Assembly: GCF_000521215.1 (NCBI RefSeq)
Contig: NZ_KI928952.1
Location: forward strand, 71,614-120,512
DNA length: 48,899 bases
Origin: Labrenzia sp. DG1229
Lineage (GTDB): Bacteria > Pseudomonadota > Alphaproteobacteria > Rhizobiales > Stappiaceae
Direction of reading: 5' to 3'
Below, in pieces: positions 38,006-46,345 of the stretch. A program made the position numbers and the translations under genes. Numbering within the stretch: position 1 is the first letter of the stretch; every line of letters begins with the position of its first letter. Below the pieces are notes generated by a model that was given only the letters and a program-made list of their open reading frames with translations, did not search any database and was not told the DNA's origin.

Positions 38006-38779
38006 CTAAAACTGAAAACGCCGGTGTTCTGCAAGAAACTGCTGGGTCAGGGGGCGTTTCGGGTTTTTCAGGACTTCATCAGGTGTCCCGCTCTCGTAGA
38101 TCCCGCCTTCGGCCAGATAAAGGATCCGCGTTGCGAAATGATAGGCGAAGCCGATTTCATGGGTGACGAGGAGCATTGTGCGACCCTCGTTTGCCAGCTG
38201 TTCGATAACCCCGAGAACTTCGCCGACAAGCGCCGGATCGAGTGCCGAGGTCGGTTCGTCAAACAGCAGAATTTCAGGATCCATGGCCAGTGCGCGCGCA
38301 ATGGCGACACGCTGCTTCTGCCCGCCGGATAATCGGGATGGATATGTGTCGGCCTTGTCGGCGAGGCCCACACGCTGCAATTCTGCAACGGCCCGCTCAT
38401 GCGCTTTTTGGGATTTAACGCTGCGAACGGTTTTCAGGCCCTCGGCGACATTTCCGGCCACCGTCATGTGCGGAAAGAGGTTGAATTGCTGAAACACCAT
38501 GCCCACGCGTTGCCGGAGAGCACACAATTCACGTTCCGAAAAACGCATGTCTCCTGCACGCGACGGCTGCCCCACGAGTTCGCCGTCCAGCTCAAGGCGC
38601 CCCTCGCTCGGTGTTTCAAGCACGTTGATACAGCGAAGCAACGTGCTCTTGCCCGACCCCGAAGCACCCAGAATGGCAATTCGGTCCCCTGCCATGACAT
38701 CGAGATCGACGTCGGAGAACACACGCAACGACCCGAATTGTTTGCCAAAACCGGACAGTCTGAGAACAGGTGCGCTCAC
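38006..38779 (-). CDS. Polar amino-acid ABC transporter ATP-binding protein
   Basis: 257 residues from a GTG two bases after the stop of the permease gene. Walker A GASGSGKST, Q-loop VGMVFQQFNLFPHMTVAGNV, signature LSGGQKQRVAIARALAMDP, Walker B ILLFDEPTSALDP and the H-loop VTHEIGFA place it in the HisP/GlnQ family. It drives the two permeases encoded upstream. Cytoplasmic, membrane-associated. Confidence 0.94.
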   Translation of the reverse strand: MSAPVLRLSGFGKQFGSLRVFSDVDLDVMAGDRIAILGASGSGKSTLLRCINVLETPSEGRLELDGELVGQPSRAGDMRFSERELCALRQRVGMVFQQFNLFPHMTVAGNVAEGLKTVRSVKSQKAHERAVAELQRVGLADKADTYPSRLSGGQKQRVAIARALAMDPEILLFDEPTSALDPALVGEVLGVIEQLANEGRTMLLVTHEIGFAYHFATRILYLAEGGIYESGTPDEVLKNPKRPLTQQFLAEHRRFQF

Positions 38780-38781
38780 GT

Positions 38782-39447
38782 TCAGTCACTCCGTGCAAGA
38801 TGGCGTTCGAGCGCATAGGTCAGGCGCACGATCGGGTAGAGGATAATGAGGAAGATCGCCGCGATGACGGTATAGACCTCGAGCGGATTGTAATTGAGCG
38901 AGGCGATAAGCTTGCCCTGCTGCAGCAGTTCCACATAGGCAACGACCGACGCCAGTGTTGTCATCTTGAAGATTTCCACCCCGCGGTTCGTCAGGGCCGG
39001 GATGATCCGCCTGATTGCCTGGGGCAGAATCACACGGCGCAATGTCTGAAGACCGCTCATGCCGATCGCCCGCGCGGCTTCCCACTGACCAGGCTCGATG
39101 GATTGAATGCCACCGCGATAGATCTCCGCCGAATAGGCGGCCGAGTTCAACGAGATGCCCAGGATTGCCGCCAGAAACGGACCAATCTCGATCGGCGCGA
39201 TGATCGGCAGGGCATAGTAGAACCAGAGGATCTGAACGAGGACCGGCGTGTTTCTGAAAAACTCCACGAACGCCGTCGACAGCCAGCGGATCGGCCGGTT
39301 GCGGGATCGCTTGCCCAGCGCAATGATCAGGCCAAGCCCCATACCCAGCACCAGGCAGACAACGAACAGTCGCAGCGTCCCGGCCGCGCCGATCGCAAGC
39401 GCCCACCAGTTGTCGAATACGTCCTGGAAATTCCAGATGTAGTTCAT
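38782..39447 (-). CDS. Polar amino-acid ABC transporter permease (second)
   Basis: 221 residues of the HisM/GlnP family with five helices. The EAA loop reads QWEAARAIGMSGLQTLRRVI, ending LPQAIRRIIPALTN. The start overlaps the stop of the other permease by four bases (ATGA), showing coupling. With its partner it forms the translocation pore for an amino acid or related compound. Confidence 0.93.
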   Translation of the reverse strand: MNYIWNFQDVFDNWWALAIGAAGTLRLFVVCLVLGMGLGLIIALGKRSRNRPIRWLSTAFVEFFRNTPVLVQILWFYYALPIIAPIEIGPFLAAILGISLNSAAYSAEIYRGGIQSIEPGQWEAARAIGMSGLQTLRRVILPQAIRRIIPALTNRGVEIFKMTTLASVVAYVELLQQGKLIASLNYNPLEVYTVIAAIFLIILYPIVRLTYALERHLARSD

Positions 39448-40118
39448 GGCGTGAACTCACCGCTCTTGGCGAAGCGGCGCTCCATGCGGGAAGCAATGAA
39501 ACTGATGAACGAGATCGACACGAAATAGATCAGCGCGACAACGGTGAAGACCTCCAGCGGCCGGAAAGTCTTCTGGGCAAGTTCGTTGGCCTGGAACAGC
39601 AGATCGGCATAGGAAACCGTCGCCACCAGCGTCGTTGTCTTCATCAGCTCGATGGAACGCTCCATCATGGATGGAAACATGCGCTTGACGGCCTGGGGCA
39701 GGATCACCCTGCGCATGCACTGATTGTAGGTCATGCCGATTGCGTTGGCGGCTTCCCATTGCCCCCGTTCGATCGAAACGATGCCGGCACGGAAAATCTC
39801 GGCAAAGAACGCCCCGCTCTGGATCATGAAAGTCAGCGATGCGGCAAGGAACGGCGTCATTTCGATGGAAAGCACGATCGGCAAACCGAAATAGAACCAG
39901 AACAATTGCACGAGTGGCGGGGTTGTGCGGAAAACCTCGATGACAATTCCCGCAGGTACATTCAGCCACCGTCTGTGAGACAATCTCGCAAAGGCCAGCA
40001 GAAGACCGACAACCAGTCCGCCGGAAAGCGCTGTCGCGGTCAGGAAAAGCGTGTTGCGGAAGCCGACAAGCAAGAAGCCGCCTTCCGCCAGCACCGGTGA
40101 AAAATCCCACTCGTACAT
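39444..40118 (-). CDS. Polar amino-acid ABC transporter permease (first)
   Basis: 224 residues, HisQ/GlnP-type, with about five helices. Family blocks: VIEVFRTTPPLVQLFWFYFG (the RGTP-like motif is FRTTP here) and the EAA loop QWEAANAIGMTYNQCMRRVI, then LPQAVKRMFPSM. It follows the binding-protein gene by 16 bp and overlaps the next permease gene by four bases. Confidence 0.93.
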   Translation of the reverse strand: MYEWDFSPVLAEGGFLLVGFRNTLFLTATALSGGLVVGLLLAFARLSHRRWLNVPAGIVIEVFRTTPPLVQLFWFYFGLPIVLSIEMTPFLAASLTFMIQSGAFFAEIFRAGIVSIERGQWEAANAIGMTYNQCMRRVILPQAVKRMFPSMMERSIELMKTTTLVATVSYADLLFQANELAQKTFRPLEVFTVVALIYFVSISFISFIASRMERRFAKSGEFTP

Positions 40119-40134
40119 GATCTATCCGAGAGCC

Positions 40135-40971
40135 TCAGAGAAGTTCCTTGATAATCGGCGGCGCGGATTTCGGGTCGAGACCGAAACCGGTCAGGAATTC
40201 CTCGTACCAGGTCTGGATTTTTCCTGACTGGTAGTAGTCCGCGAGCTGGGCGTCGACGAATTCAACGAATTCGGTATCGCCCTTGCGCACTGCCGCGCTG
40301 GTCGGATTTGATTTGACAGGTGAGGGAACCACGATCTTGCCCCTTCCCAGTTTCTGGCGGGCCGCAATCAGGGGCGGATGAAACAGGCAAACCGCATCAA
40401 CCCGTCCGGACTGGAAAGCGGCAATCGCCTCCGTGTTGCCCGGGAAGCGCTGGATATCGGCAGCACCGACATTTTCGGTCAGAAACTTGTCCATGCTGGT
40501 CGCCTGGGGGACGGCAATCTTGATATCGGCCTTGTTGAGATCTTCCCAGGAAGTCACCGGAACGTCGTCCTTCGCAAGAACGGCGAGAGAGTAATAAAGC
40601 AGCGGCGAGTCCGGGAAACTGGCAGCCTTTTTCCGTTCATCCGTCGCGTCCAGTACGAACATGACGTCGATCTTGTTGCTTTGCAGCGCCGCGACCGCGG
40701 TTCCCCAGGTGACTTCGACAGGTTCGAATTCGACCCCGAGCGCCTCTGCCATGGCCTTGCCGGCGGATACACCGACCCCGGAAGCCCATTCGCCCGTTGA
40801 GGGATCTTTCGAGTACCAGGGCGGCGCCTGGGTCACGCCGACACGCAGTTTCCCGCGTTCCTTGATATCTTCCAGAGATCCTGCGGCCAGGACCGGCGTT
40901 CCGCCTGCGATCAATGCAGAAGCCATCGTGGCTCCCGTCAGAGTCAGAACTGTTCGACGGTTCAATTTCAT
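40135..40971 (-). CDS. Polar amino-acid ABC transporter substrate-binding protein
   Basis: 278 residues from the ATG at 40971 (AAGGGGAA upstream). The signal region MKLNRRTVLTLTGATMASAL has a twin-arginine-like RR; the frame also starts at 41019, but that ATG lies almost at the predicted transcription start. The SBP_bac_3 domain follows: GKLRVGVTQAPPWYSKDP, VEVTWGTAVAALQSNKIDVM, DINKADIKIAV-type lobe crossing and FPGNTEAIAAFQSGRVDAV. It is the first gene of the transport operon and has a well-formed promoter overlapped by a dyad. The ligand is probably an amino acid or related zwitterion; identity unknown. Confidence 0.92.
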   Translation of the reverse strand: MKLNRRTVLTLTGATMASALIAGGTPVLAAGSLEDIKERGKLRVGVTQAPPWYSKDPSTGEWASGVGVSAGKAMAEALGVEFEPVEVTWGTAVAALQSNKIDVMFVLDATDERKKAASFPDSPLLYYSLAVLAKDDVPVTSWEDLNKADIKIAVPQATSMDKFLTENVGAADIQRFPGNTEAIAAFQSGRVDAVCLFHPPLIAARQKLGRGKIVVPSPVKSNPTSAAVRKGDTEFVEFVDAQLADYYQSGKIQTWYEEFLTGFGLDPKSAPPIIKELL

Positions 40972-41027
40972 CTCGTGGTTCCCCTTCTCTTCAAGCGGCG
41001 CAGTGTTTGGAGCGCTCATGTCACTTC

Positions 41028-41067
41028 ATAAAAACTCTCTTATTGTAGATTGTCAACAATTTACTAT
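41028..41067 (-). promoter_or_regulatory. Promoter of the amino-acid ABC operon with overlapping GntR-type operator
   Basis: On the minus strand TTGACA (41056-41051, exact -35) and TTTTAT (41033-41028) are spaced by 17 bp; the transcript would start near 41020. The -35 lies inside a dyad, ATTGT-CA-ACAAT (41049-41060), extendable to 41042-41067 with 10 of 13 positions symmetric. TTGT-N2-ACAA cores are typical of FCD-type GntR operators, and a GntR gene of that type ends this operon. Binding there would block RNA polymerase, giving autorepression. Confidence 0.6.
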
Positions 41068-41350
41068 CATGCACAATTGCGCCGGCCATCCCGCGGCGAC
41101 AACTGACCGCGCTGCTGCGGCAGGAAGCACTGAATGCACCCTTTTCGCGGAACGTCACACCAAAGCCCGGCGCAGGAGTATTGGTCCAGGGCGAAACGGT
41201 TCCCTGAAATCACATGCCACTGGCGAGAACAGAACCTGCAAGCGAATTGCCGCTCCGGGAATGCAAGCAGCCACGCCCTGAAACACCTGCGTGACAGAAG
41301 TTCACTTCCTCGCGTCAACGCAATCGCGGAGTTGGCAGGTCAGAAAAACG
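41068..41350. other. Intergenic stretch upstream of the amino-acid operon (no gene seen)
   Basis: About 280 bp between the operon promoter and the stop of the ABM-like gene. Open frames on both strands carry no recognisable features. No terminator with a clear T-run was found. Confidence 0.4.
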
Positions 41351-41734
41351 TCAGGAACGGCCGGTCGACAAGACGTCGAGAACCTCATCCCTGGTCATCT
41401 GGAAACGATCGCTCTGGTCCTTGTCGTGATGAACCCCGTCAATCCAGACGTAATCGTCGAATGTTTCCGAGTTCTGGACCCAGAACTCATGATAAAGCTT
41501 CGGCGCATGCCCCCAGGCGCCGCGATGGGCAATGTCATCGCGCCAGCTCTTGAGGTCTTCCCGGGTTCTGAAGCGGACAATCCCGATCTGATCGCCATCG
41601 TCTGCCTTGTAGAATTTCAGTGAAATGAAGCCGGGCATCGCGGCGACCGCATGGGCCATGTCGTCGCTGATGCGCTTGTGAAGATCCCAGTCGATGTCGT
41701 CCCGGTATGTCACGCCGAATATGCAGATGATCAT
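41351..41734 (-). CDS. Antibiotic-biosynthesis-monooxygenase-like (ABM fold) small protein
   Basis: 127 residues from the ATG at 41734, set by a good AAGGAG upstream. The sequence has a ferredoxin-like alpha/beta pattern: MIICIFGVTYRDDIDWDLHK (strand-helix), AVAAMPGFISLKFYKADDGD (turn-strand), QIGIVRFRTREDLKSWRDDI (strand-helix), then HRGAWGHAPKLYHEFWVQNS. The PGF..K.Y..DDGD..GI..F....DL..WR arrangement is the ABM / heme-degrading-like dimeric barrel pattern. Such proteins oxidise small molecules without cofactor or act as stress factors; the substrate is unknown. It stands alone on the minus strand. Confidence 0.65.
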   Translation of the reverse strand: MIICIFGVTYRDDIDWDLHKRISDDMAHAVAAMPGFISLKFYKADDGDQIGIVRFRTREDLKSWRDDIAHRGAWGHAPKLYHEFWVQNSETFDDYVWIDGVHHDKDQSDRFQMTRDEVLDVLSTGRS

Positions 41735-41929
41735 CCTGCTCTCCTTCAATCCGCCGGCTGCGAGTTCTGTTGCACGTTCGGTTCGCCGATGAGAATAATA
41801 ACCTGCAGAGAAATCCAGGGCCGTTCGGCAGCGACCGGAAACGATACGCATGCGCCCTGCACGGCAGCCCCTTGTTGCCTGCGCGGGAACAGGACGCGCA
41901 TGAACAGCGAGCTTCCATCACCGAGCCTG

Positions 41930-42307
41930 TCAGCAACTGAAATCGATACTCTGCCGTTTCAGAACGACTGCGCGCTCGATGAATTCGACGATCCGGCTGT
42001 CCGTCACGGATTTCGATTTGGAAAACCGCACGCACCCTTTGCCAACGCTCAGGCCTTTCAATAGCGCACCTTCCGGATCGATACGGGCAACATCGCCCGC
42101 ATAAAGGCTCACGTAGTTCCGCTGTGCATTGAGATGAAATACAAAAGAGTCGTCGAGTGCGTATCCAAGCATCTTGTAGTGAATGCTTTCGACGACATCC
42201 GGTGCAGCGTCGAGAATGAGCGCGCGAAGCTGCAACAGACCGGTCCGCCGCCAATCGTCTTCGATCTTCTGAAGATATTCGTCCGGTGTTTTTACGTCAT
42301 ACTGCAT
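41930..42307 (-). CDS. DUF1801 (YdhG-like) small protein
   Basis: 125 residues from the ATG at 42307 (AGGAGA upstream). The order YLQKIEDDWRRTGLLQLRAL, VVESIHYKMLGYALDD, VFHLNAQRNYVSLYAGDV and GCVRFSKSKSVTDSRIVEFI matches DUF1801/YdhG proteins, which have a frataxin-like fold and have been linked to iron handling in Bacillus. Function here is not established. Cytoplasmic. Its promoter region is shared with the divergent Cys-rich membrane protein gene, including the palindrome at 42366-42386. Confidence 0.8.
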   Translation of the reverse strand: MQYDVKTPDEYLQKIEDDWRRTGLLQLRALILDAAPDVVESIHYKMLGYALDDSFVFHLNAQRNYVSLYAGDVARIDPEGALLKGLSVGKGCVRFSKSKSVTDSRIVEFIERAVVLKRQSIDFSC

Positions 42308-42365
42308 CGCCGATCTCCTGTCGTGGAGCGTACCTGATTTCCTGCATGCAGTGACAGTCCTTCAC

Positions 42366-42386
42366 AATTGCAACCCGGTTGCAATT
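42366..42386. promoter_or_regulatory. Perfect 10-bp palindrome between divergent genes
   Basis: AATTGCAACC (42366-42375), a central C, and GGTTGCAATT (42377-42386) form a perfect inverted repeat, 58 bp from the DUF1801 start and 76 bp from the membrane-protein start. The core recurs at 33059-33073 before the peptidase/hydrolase fusion. Its size and symmetry fit a dimeric repressor operator. Confidence 0.6.
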
Positions 42387-42462
42387 TTTGGTAGCTAGCC
42401 CTCAGGTTTTTGCCGCGTTGTATATTCCCTTACGTAGTTTGTGTATGGCGGGGGAGTGCCGG

Positions 42463-43491
42463 ATGGCAGGCACAAGGACTGTTCGAAACAGGATTTCCAG
42501 ATCGAAGCGCAGGAAAAACAGGACCAGCGCTGCCAGGCCGTCCACCGGAAGTCCGTACAAGAACCTCATCATAACATCGGTGATTACGATTCTGATCGGT
42601 GCTGTTTTCGGCGACCTGATCGTGAAGAAGAACATTCAGACCTACAACGCCCAGCATACCGCCTTCATATCCAGCCCCAAGGATGGTGACGAGGCTTTTG
42701 CCGCCGCTAGAGCCGTCTATGACACAAGACTGCGGGAGCGGCGTCGCCAGACCCAGCGGATCATCAAATACATTGCCGACGACAGCGTTTCCGCCTTCAA
42801 CGATTTCTATGCCGTCTACAACACTGCGTTGACGGACTGGAACAACCACCACGACGCGATGGCAAGAGAAATACTTGAGACGACCAAGTGCGAGGTCAGG
42901 TTCCCGCGCGATGCGAGTGATGCCCGGAAGCAGGCGATCGACCCGCATTTCAATCTCTTTGTCAGCCTGGACGGCTTCAGCCCCTACCTGGAAGCACAAC
43001 CCGGAAAGGCGGAAAGGGCCCGCGAGCGATTTTTGAAGGAGTCCAGGTTCTGCCCGACCTATTTCCTGACCAAGTCATCGGGCCATTCCGTGCACAGCGT
43101 CTTTGCGTCCATGCACAAGCGCATCTACAATTACCGGGAACACGATTACACCGAGTGCCGCTTGCGCCACCGGCGCAATATCCAGGCCTACTACCAGTCC
43201 TGCCTTGGTGCGGATTCACCGTCCCTTCAAACTGAATGCATGCGCCGCTTCGATCAGAAGATCGCGGCCGGCTCCTTCTGCGACAAGGGAGAGTTCAAGA
43301 TCGGTGACTTCACGATCAAGGACGTTGAATTCAACGAACTCGACTTTTACTGGGGGCTTGGCGACCGGTTCTTCAAGACGTTTCGCAAGGAGTTCATTCT
43401 GGACTATTGTCAGGGTCAGATCGGCTTTTGGGGCAACGCACTTGGCTGGAACTGCAATATTGTTGTAGACGATTACCTCAACAAGAATTGA
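42463..43491 (+). CDS. Membrane-anchored Cys-rich protein of unknown function
   Basis: 342 residues from the ATG at 42463, chosen because GGGGGAG ends six bases upstream (a frame open from 42379 has no SD). The N-terminus is strongly basic (RNRISRSKRRKNR), followed by one membrane helix (about 33-53, NLIITSVITILIGAVFGDLI). The remaining approximately 285 residues should be periplasmic: a charged helical stretch (AFAAARAVYDTRLRERRRQT) and a compact region with eight cysteines (TKCEV, RFCPT, TECRL, QSCLG, ECMRR, SFCDK, DYCQG, WNCNI) suited to four disulfides. I do not recognise the family. It is preceded by the palindrome shared with the peptidase/hydrolase fusion gene. Confidence 0.7.
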   Translation: MAGTRTVRNRISRSKRRKNRTSAARPSTGSPYKNLIITSVITILIGAVFGDLIVKKNIQTYNAQHTAFISSPKDGDEAFAAARAVYDTRLRERRRQTQRIIKYIADDSVSAFNDFYAVYNTALTDWNNHHDAMAREILETTKCEVRFPRDASDARKQAIDPHFNLFVSLDGFSPYLEAQPGKAERARERFLKESRFCPTYFLTKSSGHSVHSVFASMHKRIYNYREHDYTECRLRHRRNIQAYYQSCLGADSPSLQTECMRRFDQKIAAGSFCDKGEFKIGDFTIKDVEFNELDFYWGLGDRFFKTFRKEFILDYCQGQIGFWGNALGWNCNIVVDDYLNKN

Positions 43492-43837
43492 CCCTCCCGG
43501 GGTACGGTCGCCTTTCTCGATCGCGTCGGAGACGATCTCGTGAGCTTGCGCGAATTCGTGGACCACTAACTGCAGAAATTCTTTTCGTTTGCGAATGCAA
43601 GCCGGATCGCGGCAAGTATCCCCCTTGTTGCGGTTCGGAACACAAGCGACCTGTCGCAGATCTTGAGCGGCATTCCTTCGAACACAGAAAAGATTGCATG
43701 TCCCGGCATCGGCGCCGCACCGCTGGGACGGACGAACCGATCCGTATACCCGCCATGCAGATCGTCAGCTGGCAACCGGCCCCAAAAGTCATTTAACTGC
43801 CGCGTTTGAGAAACCGCCTGAGGCAAGATCCGGAGCT
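43492..43837. other. Non-coding stretch (nothing recognised)
   Basis: 346 bp between the Cys-rich protein gene and the transporter gene. Short frames on both strands (86-129 codons, partly overlapping the neighbours) show no domains and no SD. No terminator with a T-run was found. Confidence 0.4.
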
Positions 43838-44704
43838 ATGCAGAGCAACAAGGAGGGCGCCAGGTATTTGCCGGATGGCCGTGGCATTGCACTTATGACG
43901 CTTGCCATGCTGCTCATCCCGCTGGTGGACGGCACTGCCAAATACCTGAGCGAGACCTATTCGCCATTTTTTATAAGCTGGGCGCGCTATGCCGTGGCCA
44001 GCAGTCTTGTCTTGCCGCTGGCGATCTGGCTCTACGGATGGCGCATGTTCCCGCGCGAGCATCTGGGCGCGCATTTCATGCGCACGCTTTTTCTCGTTGC
44101 CGCCATGACGTCATACTTCCTCGCAATTTCGGAAATCCCGCTGGCATTGGCACTTAGCGCTTATTTCGTCGGACCGATCATCGCTGTTGTCCTGTCTGTT
44201 CTCCTTTTCCGGGAACACCTGACACTCGGGAAGACTGCAAGCCTCGTCCTCGGAATGGCCGGAGCGCTGATCATCCTGCAACCGACCGGCGGTATGGAAC
44301 GCGGAATCCTGCTTGCTTTCGCCGCAGGGTTCCTGTTCGCGCTATACCTGATCGCCACCCGCCGCGCGTCGCAGCATAGCGAACCGGTCCGGACGCTCGC
44401 CTTTCAATGCGTCGTCGGCACCTTGCTGCTCAGTCCCCAGGCTGTCGCCACCGCCGCCCTGCCGACCTCCGGCACGCTTCTGTTCTTCCTGGCGCTCGGC
44501 TTCTTTTCAAGCTTCTGTCACCTGCTGACCATCCTCGCCTTCCGCTGGTCCGATGCTTCGACACTGGCCCCGCTAGTCTATGTCGAACTCGTCGGCACCA
44601 CCCTCGTCGGTTACCTCGCATTTGCCGAATTACCGAGCCCCGCAACAATCGCCGGCGCAGCGCTGATCGTGGCAGGAGGACTGGTTCTGGTCGTGAGGCG
44701 GTAA
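43838..44704 (+). CDS. EamA/DMT-family transporter
   Basis: 288 residues from the ATG at 43838 (MQSNKEGARYLPDGRGIALM); an upstream frame to 43694 lacks support. Ten transmembrane helices arranged as two EamA repeats are visible, with the repeat-end motifs LALALSAYFVGPIIAVVLSV and DASTLAPLVYVELVGTTLVG. The RhaT/EamA group exports or takes up metabolites such as amino acids and nucleotide-like compounds; the substrate cannot be predicted. It appears monocistronic. Inner membrane. Confidence 0.9.
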   Translation: MQSNKEGARYLPDGRGIALMTLAMLLIPLVDGTAKYLSETYSPFFISWARYAVASSLVLPLAIWLYGWRMFPREHLGAHFMRTLFLVAAMTSYFLAISEIPLALALSAYFVGPIIAVVLSVLLFREHLTLGKTASLVLGMAGALIILQPTGGMERGILLAFAAGFLFALYLIATRRASQHSEPVRTLAFQCVVGTLLLSPQAVATAALPTSGTLLFFLALGFFSSFCHLLTILAFRWSDASTLAPLVYVELVGTTLVGYLAFAELPSPATIAGAALIVAGGLVLVVRR

Positions 44705-44957
44705 AACCGGTGAAACAACTGATAGAACCCAGAAATGTGATTTTAAAACAACAGCTTGACGCACCAAAGGCTGACATCATTGGGGCAGGGTCTCGAGGTT
44801 TACTCTTGTGCTACAGTTTGCGACTGCGCGCCTGCTAGTCCTGGAAATGCTTCGAACATCCTTCCGGCTTTCGCTAATTTTTACAAGATGGAGTAACAAA
44901 CAGATCTGCGCAACACTGGGCGCCAGATCGAGACAAAAACATCCGGGAAGAAGCCAT

Positions 44958-45194
44958 ATGATGTACTTCGCGTTATTTGTGCTGATCGTTTTGGCCGCAT
45001 CGGCAATCGCAATCTGGCTTTTCCTGGCTGTCGCTCCGGGGCGAATTGCTCGCCAGCGAAATCATCCGCATGCTGATGCTGTTCGAATGTGCGGTTATTG
45101 GGGAGCTCTCACCTTTGGGCTGCTCATGCCGGTTGCCTTTGTCTGGGCATACACCAACAGCAGCTCAAATTCTGATGCGATAGAAAACACATGA
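44958..45194 (+). CDS. yiaW: DUF3302 small membrane protein (YiaW-like)
   Basis: 78 residues from the ATG at 44958 (a second ATG follows at 44961; GGGAAGAAG upstream). Two membrane helices (FALFVLIVLAASAIAIWLFL and GALTFGLLMPVAFVWAYT) flank a short loop with the DUF3302-type APGRIARQRNHPHADAVRMC. DUF3302 proteins are encoded next to HlyD-type membrane-fusion proteins, as in the YiaW-YiaV pair of E. coli, and the same arrangement is seen here with a four-base overlap. Probably a subunit or partner of that efflux component. Composition is AT-richer than the surrounding genes. Confidence 0.78.
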   Translation: MMYFALFVLIVLAASAIAIWLFLAVAPGRIARQRNHPHADAVRMCGYWGALTFGLLMPVAFVWAYTNSSSNSDAIENT

Positions 45195-46345
45195 TTGTTT
45201 TTCTTACTCTTTGCTATTGCGCTGTTTTGTTTCTCTTAATCAAGTTGAAAATTCTTCCGCTCAACAATTTCTGGAAGTTATCTCCACTTTTTTGGATGTT
45301 TTTACTATTCGTTTTACTATTCATTCCCATGCAATGGGGCGCCCCATCCGGCCCTATCAGAACTTACACTTCGGTAATTGAAATTGTGCCAAATGTGACG
45401 GGCGAAGTTATTGAGGTCCCGGCAAAACCGCTTGTCAGAATCAGCAAAGACGAGGCGCTGTTCAGACTGGACCCCATGCCGTTTCAGTCTGTCGTGGATC
45501 AGAAAGCCGCAGCTCTTGCCGAAGCTGAACAAGCCGTTCCTCAACTGAAAGCGGTTTTGGACGCGGCAGAGGCTTCCGTCCGCGAAGCCACCGCTCTTCG
45601 TGACAGGTCCAAGGATGAATACGATCGTTTCCGAAAGGCGAACGACAATGCCAGGACAGCGGGCAGTACAAGTCTTCCCTTCACCGAAAGCGACGTCGAA
45701 AACCGGCGACTGACTTACATTGCTGCAGAGGCGGCCGTTTCCCGGGCGATTGCAACTTCCGAGCAGGCAAAAATAGCATATCGCACTGAAATTGACGGGG
45801 TAAACACGACTGTTGCCAGACTTGAAGCCGAGTTACGCAAAGCTGAATACGACCTCGACCAGACAACGGTTAGGGCTCCTGCGGACGGATATGTTGTGGG
45901 GCTGACCCTTAGACCAGGGCAACGGGTAGCAAATTTTCCGCTCCGGTCCTGGATGGCATTTGCGCCCGTCGAAGCCAATCGAATTGTCGTCGCATTGCCG
46001 CAAAGTCGCATCCGTAACGTCAAACCCGGGCAACTTGTCGAAATTTCGTTCGCTTATAGACCTGGAAGGATTTACTCCGCGTCTGTGGAACAGGTTATTC
46101 CCATAAATGCGTCTGCTCAACTTCCGCCAAGCGGTGTGCTTCCTTCACTAAATTCTTTCCTGGGACCGAACGAGTTTATGGGTGTCATAGTCGAACTCGA
46201 CGCAGCACCGGAACTTCAGGACAATTTGCCGTCGGGAACAGCCGGAACAGCTGCAATCTACACCAGTTCCGCCCAGGCAACGCACGTGATTCGCAAAATC
46301 ATGATCCGGATGGATGCCTGGGTGAACTACATTCGTCCTAACTGA
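45191..46345 (+). CDS. yiaV: HlyD/EmrA-type membrane-fusion protein (YiaV-like)
   Basis: 384 residues, overlapping the preceding gene by ATGA. Two N-terminal membrane helices (VFLTLCYCAVLFLLIKL and LFWMFLLFVLLFIPM) precede the biotinyl-lipoyl-like hairpin (VIEIVPNVTGEVIEVPAKPL), a long coiled coil (about 95-205, AAALAEAEQAVPQLKAVLDA...), the second lipoyl half (TTVRAPADGYVVGLTLRPGQ) and a beta-barrel domain (RNVKPGQLVEISFAYRPG). Such adaptors link an inner-membrane pump to an outer-membrane channel, but none is encoded next to it. Its AT-rich 5' part and two-gene layout suggest a transferred unit. Confidence 0.88.
   Translation: MIVFLTLCYCAVLFLLIKLKILPLNNFWKLSPLFWMFLLFVLLFIPMQWGAPSGPIRTYTSVIEIVPNVTGEVIEVPAKPLVRISKDEALFRLDPMPFQSVVDQKAAALAEAEQAVPQLKAVLDAAEASVREATALRDRSKDEYDRFRKANDNARTAGSTSLPFTESDVENRRLTYIAAEAAVSRAIATSEQAKIAYRTEIDGVNTTVARLEAELRKAEYDLDQTTVRAPADGYVVGLTLRPGQRVANFPLRSWMAFAPVEANRIVVALPQSRIRNVKPGQLVEISFAYRPGRIYSASVEQVIPINASAQLPPSGVLPSLNSFLGPNEFMGVIVELDAAPELQDNLPSGTAGTAAIYTSSAQATHVIRKIMIRMDAWVNYIRPN

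Noticed and set aside
43566..43826. 86-codon minus-strand open frame
   Set aside because: No SD or domain; probably chance, although the gap it lies in is otherwise unexplained.
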